Assembly (NCBI RefSeq): GCF_947255105.1
Contig: NZ_CAMYFP010000005.1
Span: 1 to 64,000 of the forward strand
Direction: 5' to 3'
From: an uncultured Campylobacter sp.
GTDB lineage: Bacteria > Campylobacterota > Campylobacteria > Campylobacterales > Campylobacteraceae
Length of the DNA stretch: 64,000 bases
The notes beneath the pieces are model-generated. The model did not search any database, was not told the DNA's origin, and worked only from the letters and a program-made list of their open reading frames with translations. Positions 60,299 to 64,000 of this stretch are shown here, piece by piece. The position numbers and the translations under genes were made by a program. Each line of letters opens with the position of its first letter. The first letter of the stretch is position 1.

Positions 60299-60326
60299 TA
60301 ATTCTCCTTAAATTTATTGTCTCGTT

Positions 60327-60335
60327 ATTATAGCA
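60327..60335 (-). promoter_or_regulatory. Extended -10 promoter of the beta-barrel gene
   Basis: The minus strand reads GGTTTTTGCTATAAT: T-run, TGC and a perfect TATAAT, 29 bases before the start codon, almost the same as the promoter before the pseudopilin at 56985. Confidence 0.7.
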
Positions 60336-60355
60336 AAAACCAAAGAAAATCAGGC

Positions 60356-62143
60356 TTATTTTGTTTTCTCCTGCTTGATATATCCAAGCTCTAAAAGTTT
60401 TTTATAGATTGCCTTTATATATGGACTTGCAGCACTAGCTCCACCACCATGTTCTATTAGCACAGTGACTGCATATTTTGGATTGTCATATGGTCCATAG
60501 GTCGTAAGCCATGAGTGAGAGCGCTCATAATACTTCATATCCTCCTCTTTCATACGCTCTTTTTCATTTTGAGGTATGCTTATTACTTGAGCTGTTCCAG
60601 TCTTGGCGGCTATTTTGATAGCACAATCACTCAAGGTGCGATACGCTGTTCCTTTTGGGTGATTTGCCACTTCATACATCGCCTTTCTAATGCTTGGCAA
60701 AAGCTTTTTCTCGCTATCACTAAAAAGTCCCCTCTCTTCATAGATAACATCTTTGTCATCTATGCTCTTTATAAAATGTGGCACCAACCCCTTTCCACTT
60801 GCAATCTCAGCTGTATGTTTTACCATCTGCATAGGAGTTATTAGCATATTGCCCTGCCCAATAGAGCTAATAACAGTCTCGCCTGTAAACCAAGGCTGTC
60901 TAAATCTTGCCATTTTCCACTCTTTATCAGGAATTGTTCCAATAAACTCATTTGGAAGATCAACGCCTGTTTTGTTGCCAAAGCCATAGTTTCGCAAGGT
61001 CTGTGCGATAAAATCAATACCAACTATTAACCCACCCTCATAAAAATAGACATCACAACTCTCTCTTATGGCATCTTTTAAGTTCATATCGCCATGTCCC
61101 CACGTCTTCCAACATCTAAAGTTTCTACCACCAAGCTTGATATGCCCTTTGCAGGTAAAAATAGTATCTTCTCGAATAAGCCCACTATTTATAAAAGCCA
61201 TTCCAACAGCCATTTTGATAGTAGAAGCTGGTGGATAAAGTCCATTTACTAACTTATTTGTAAAAGGATGGTCAAAGTCTTCGATGAGCTTTTTCCACTC
61301 ACTCCACGATATGCCACTTACAAATGGATTTAAATCATACTCTGGAAAGCTTCCGGCTGCTATAATAGCGCCCGTATTTACATCCATGATGATAGCAACT
61401 CCTGCACTATCTTTAAAAAGCTCTGTTAAAAACTCTTGAAGCTCAATATCTATATGAAGTGATATACTGCTGCTTTTTGGCTTTTTGTAATAAAGCTCTT
61501 CTACCGCCCTATTTAGCGCCGTTACCTTTATCTTACGCTCGCCTGGCTCTCCTTGCAAAATCTTGTTATGATAGCGTTCAACTCCACTTCGCCCTATAAA
61601 ATCCACTATACGCACAGAGGGATCTTTTTCGATATCTTTTATATTTACTCGCCCAACATAGCCAATAACGTGCGACGCAAGCTGACCATATGGATAGTAT
61701 CTTTTGCTAGATGATATAAGTTTTAAGTTCTCTCTTAAGTTTAACTTTGAAAAATATGGCACAACCTCTTCATACTCCAAAAAGTTTATAACTTCGATAA
61801 ACTCGTGATTGTAGGGAGAGTTTTGCTTCTGATACTCTTTTTGTATCTCTTGGCTGCTTATTTGTGGAAAGACAGAGTTTAAAACTCTTGCCTCCTCTTT
61901 TAATTCATCTTCTTTTAGATGAGGGGCCAAAAGTATGGCAAAACCTAGCTTATTTATCGCCATTGGTCTGTTGTTTCTATCTAAAATTTGCCCTCTAGTT
62001 GGTGCAATTAGCTCTGTTTTTATCACATTGCCCAAAGCTATCTCTTCATAATATCTATTTGAAACAACCGCAAGATAATAGACTCTTGATAGAAGCACCA
62101 CCCAGATAAGTAGCATAACTGCTATGATAAACTTAACTCTCAC
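60356..62143 (-). CDS. mrdA: Penicillin-binding protein 2 (peptidoglycan transpeptidase)
   Basis: PBP2 cross-links peptidoglycan during cell elongation. The start is GTG at 62143 in the overlap GTGA with the upstream gene. The 595-residue protein has one N-terminal membrane helix, the PBP dimerisation domain (about 50-230), and the transpeptidase domain with nucleophile Ser307 and Lys310 (ASTIK), SCD for the SxN motif and KTGTAQ. It is a monofunctional class B enzyme. It follows an MreD-like gene, so it belongs to the rod-shape system. Confidence 0.97.
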   Translation of the reverse strand: MRVKFIIAVMLLIWVVLLSRVYYLAVVSNRYYEEIALGNVIKTELIAPTRGQILDRNNRPMAINKLGFAILLAPHLKEDELKEEARVLNSVFPQISSQEIQKEYQKQNSPYNHEFIEVINFLEYEEVVPYFSKLNLRENLKLISSSKRYYPYGQLASHVIGYVGRVNIKDIEKDPSVRIVDFIGRSGVERYHNKILQGEPGERKIKVTALNRAVEELYYKKPKSSSISLHIDIELQEFLTELFKDSAGVAIIMDVNTGAIIAAGSFPEYDLNPFVSGISWSEWKKLIEDFDHPFTNKLVNGLYPPASTIKMAVGMAFINSGLIREDTIFTCKGHIKLGGRNFRCWKTWGHGDMNLKDAIRESCDVYFYEGGLIVGIDFIAQTLRNYGFGNKTGVDLPNEFIGTIPDKEWKMARFRQPWFTGETVISSIGQGNMLITPMQMVKHTAEIASGKGLVPHFIKSIDDKDVIYEERGLFSDSEKKLLPSIRKAMYEVANHPKGTAYRTLSDCAIKIAAKTGTAQVISIPQNEKERMKEEDMKYYERSHSWLTTYGPYDNPKYAVTVLIEHGGGASAASPYIKAIYKKLLELGYIKQEKTK

Positions 62144-62631
62144 AACAAAGCCCTATCTTTAAAAAATATAAAAGCTATCAAAAACTCAACCACTATAAAG
62201 AGAAAATACTCATAACTCAAATGAAGAAAATGGCTGCTGTTTGCAAAGTAAAGTAGTGCATTGTTTATCAAAAAAGTTCCGATATATCCATAAAAAACAA
62301 CTATAAAGATAAAAAGTGAGTTTATCTTGATATAGTGCTCCATCAGCGTAAAAATATAGATATAAAAGATAATGAAATTTATAAAGAGTGCAAATGGCTC
62401 AAAACCCTTTATTGTGCTTGCAAAAAGTAGATAAAAAAAGGCTACATACCAGCTAAATTTGAAGTTGCTAAATGTCCTACGGCTCTCATAAGTTAAAAAG
62501 ACAAAAATAGTAAAAAAAAGTCCAATAAGCGGCGGAAGAAGCTGAGTTAGCGCTGCAATTTGAATGTAAATGATGAGTAAAAAAATTGCAAAAACTCTTT
62601 TTAAAGAGAGTAGATGAAGACTAGTTTGCAT
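62140..62631 (-). CDS. MreD-like membrane protein
   Basis: The 163-residue protein has five to six hydrophobic helices and few charged residues, with the size of MreD (about 160). Direct motif similarity is weak, but it lies immediately upstream of mrdA with a four-base overlap, as mreD does in many bacteria. It would then help the elongation complex. A different small membrane protein cannot be excluded. Confidence 0.6.
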   Translation of the reverse strand: MQTSLHLLSLKRVFAIFLLIIYIQIAALTQLLPPLIGLFFTIFVFLTYESRRTFSNFKFSWYVAFFYLLFASTIKGFEPFALFINFIIFYIYIFTLMEHYIKINSLFIFIVVFYGYIGTFLINNALLYFANSSHFLHLSYEYFLFIVVEFLIAFIFFKDRALL

Positions 62632-62745
62632 ATTTTATCTCTATTGAAATTTAAAAGTTGTCGCAACACCTTCTCACCAAAAAAGGTCAAATTTAAAGAC
62701 TTGCTACTCTTTTTGCTCTTAAATTTGAGCAATATCTCTATAAAT

Positions 62746-63357
62746 TTAGACACTTTCTAAAACTCCATCTATAATAACCTCTCTTAAATGGTCTAAATTT
62801 CGTGGCTTTAGAGTTGATGAAAAAAGTGCGTTTTTGTCGCTATTTAGAAGCTTTGCTCTGCTACTTTGGTTGATTTTGTCACACTTTGTATAGACTCTTA
62901 AGAGATTTTGAGTTGGCAGGAGAATTTTATTTATATAGCTATCAACCTCTCTATCAATCTCTAGATCAAAGTGTCTAGCGTCGATTAGATGGATAAAAAG
63001 CTTGATATTTACTCTATTTTGCAAAAATTCATCAAGAGTTATGCGCCACTCATCTTGAGTTTTTTTAGAAACTTTCGCATAGCCATAACCTGGAAGATCT
63101 ACCATCATAAATCTACACTCTTTTTTCTCACTCAAACTCTCTTTTGTAGCTCTTACTTCAAAGAAGTTTATAAGTCTAGTTTTGCCTGGTGTTTGGCTAC
63201 TTTTTGCCAAGTTTTTGTGACCTGTAATAGAGTTTATGAAGCTACTTTTGCCAACATTTGAGCGTCCCAAAAAAACAACTTCACTAAGTCCTGTTTGTGG
63301 AGAGCTTTGCAAAGAGGTAGCTGAGGTGATAAATTTAGCCTCATTTATAACTATCAT
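62746..63357 (-). CDS. engB: Ribosome biogenesis GTPase EngB (YsxC/YihA)
   Basis: EngB helps late assembly of the 50S ribosomal subunit. The 203-residue protein has the P-loop GRSNVGKS (31-38), SQTPGKTRLINFF (switch I/G2), DLPGYGYAKV (G3) and TKCDKI (G4). All are standard for the family. It overlaps lptA by four bases. Confidence 0.97.
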   Translation of the reverse strand: MIVINEAKFITSATSLQSSPQTGLSEVVFLGRSNVGKSSFINSITGHKNLAKSSQTPGKTRLINFFEVRATKESLSEKKECRFMMVDLPGYGYAKVSKKTQDEWRITLDEFLQNRVNIKLFIHLIDARHFDLEIDREVDSYINKILLPTQNLLRVYTKCDKINQSSRAKLLNSDKNALFSSTLKPRNLDHLREVIIDGVLESV

Positions 63358-63836
63358 TTGCGTGGCTCCTTAAACTTAAAGATGAGTTTGGCTGGCTCTT
63401 TGCTTTTGGCATTGCCATCTACTTTGTAGGTTGCATCTGTTTGGTTGATAGTTATTTGCTCTCCATAGACATCTCTACTATCGCTTAGGTCTTTAAGATA
63501 GGCATTTTGTTTTAAAATATAGAGATTTTTTACAACATCATAAACTAGCTCATCAGCGCTACCCTTATAGCTTTTTTCTTTGATGAGTACTTTAAATTTC
63601 GCACTCCCAGTGGCTATAAATTTGGTTGGATTTTTCTCTTTGTCAAAGTAAATTTCTAATTTATTTGAGGTAAGGCTATCAAATTTGCCCTTTTGAACCT
63701 TAACATTGCCACTAAGTAGCGCCATTTGGCTCTTTTCATCGGCAAAAAACGAATCAGCGCTCACAACAACTTCAACCTCATTTGCTAGCAATGCAAGTGG
63801 CAACAATAAACATATCACTCTTTTAAAAGATACCAA
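63354..63836 (-). CDS. lptA: Lipopolysaccharide transport periplasmic protein LptA
   Basis: LptA forms the periplasmic bridge that passes lipopolysaccharide from the inner to the outer membrane. The 160-residue protein has a signal peptide (KRVICLLLPLALLA) and the OstA beta-jellyroll with VVVSADSFFADEKSQMALLSGNVKVQKG. The start appears to be TTG at 63836; a GTG seven codons further in would leave a shorter leader without the basic residues. It overlaps the lptC-like gene by 22 bases. Confidence 0.9.
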   Translation of the reverse strand: MVSFKRVICLLLPLALLANEVEVVVSADSFFADEKSQMALLSGNVKVQKGKFDSLTSNKLEIYFDKEKNPTKFIATGSAKFKVLIKEKSYKGSADELVYDVVKNLYILKQNAYLKDLSDSRDVYGEQITINQTDATYKVDGNAKSKEPAKLIFKFKEPRK

Positions 63837-64000
63837 CTCTTAATCCCTTTTGAATATATTTTTTTATCATCGGTTTCATACTTTATAGAGTCGCCAACCA
63901 CCCTATTTTTACCCTGTTTCATGAGATATGAGACTGGAGAGCTTATCTCTTTTTTAGTTAGGTCATAAACTATCTGCTCTGAAGCAAAGGTGAGATTGTC
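63815..64000 (-). CDS. LptC-like protein (C-terminal part; start outside the window)
   Basis: The last 61 residues of a frame that enters from the right edge are visible. They read FASEQIVYDLTKKEISSPV and end SWYLLKE, consistent with the end of the single-helix LptC protein that anchors LptA to the LptBFG transporter. The neighbouring lptA supports this. The gene is cut by the window. Confidence 0.7.
   Translation of the reverse strand, partial: DNLTFASEQIVYDLTKKEISSPVSYLMKQGKNRVVGDSIKYETDDKKIYSKGIKSWYLLKE

Noticed and set aside
1..64000. tRNA, rRNA, CRISPR or intact insertion sequences
   Set aside because: No cloverleaf-like stems with a TTCGA-type arm, no rRNA segments, no spaced repeats and no transposase-like frames were found in the gaps when read by eye. 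A dedicated scan could still reveal a small RNA.

Overview
The window is a stretch of AT-rich chromosome from a urease-positive Campylobacter or a very close relative. Several blocks keep the gene order I remember from C. jejuni: gltX-yggT-slt-(lipoprotein)-mobB-fbp-small Cys protein-metG, hemL with two small membrane proteins and an MFS transporter, folD-lepB, rpmB/rpe/dnaQ, lon-bamD/proC, and lptA-engB-(membrane protein)-mrdA. Start sites are preceded by T-rich extended -10 promoters (TGnTATAAT), as usual in these bacteria. I saw no rRNA, tRNA, CRISPR array or intact insertion sequence. The species is not decided; urease-positive campylobacters are the natural candidates.

Left part (1-12 kb): the end of a DUF805 membrane protein, the nrfHA ammonia-forming nitrite reductase pair, and a complete urease operon read leftwards as ureG-ureD-ureA-ureB-ureC-ureE-ureF. 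UreA and UreB are separate, not fused as in Helicobacter. A FecBCD-type ABC transporter is transcribed away from ureG and probably feeds nickel to the urease. From 11.03 to 12.23 kb lies a gene-poor strip with a decayed helix-turn-helix gene, two tiny membrane-protein ORFs, hairpins and a 4 x 13-bp tandem repeat.

The most unusual part is 12.2-22.2 kb: one leftward gene cluster with three prepilin-like proteins, the ribosome hibernation factor Hpf, and a single secreted protein of 2426 residues that I cannot assign to a known family. It sits beside proC, where C. jejuni carries the transformation gene ctsT. I infer a pilus- or pseudopilus-associated surface or secretion system; a further GspG-like pseudopilin lies at 57 kb in front of priA.

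The rest (22-64 kb) is mostly housekeeping: protein turnover (lon, pepA, lepB), outer-membrane and envelope assembly (bamD, lptA/lptC, mrdA, mreD-like, slt, psd), translation (rpmB, metG, gltX, engB, ychF, ybeY), central metabolism (rpe, rpiB, fbp, folD, apt, hemL, proC), DNA maintenance (priA, dnaQ-like) and transport (two MFS carriers, dicarboxylate symporter, TauE/SafE, mscL, an RCK potassium channel). Notable oddities are a shortened ArgJ-like protein, a MurF-like protein without an ATP-binding loop, a potassium channel with a TVGFTE filter, and a 107-bp tail-to-tail overlap between slt and a lipoprotein gene.
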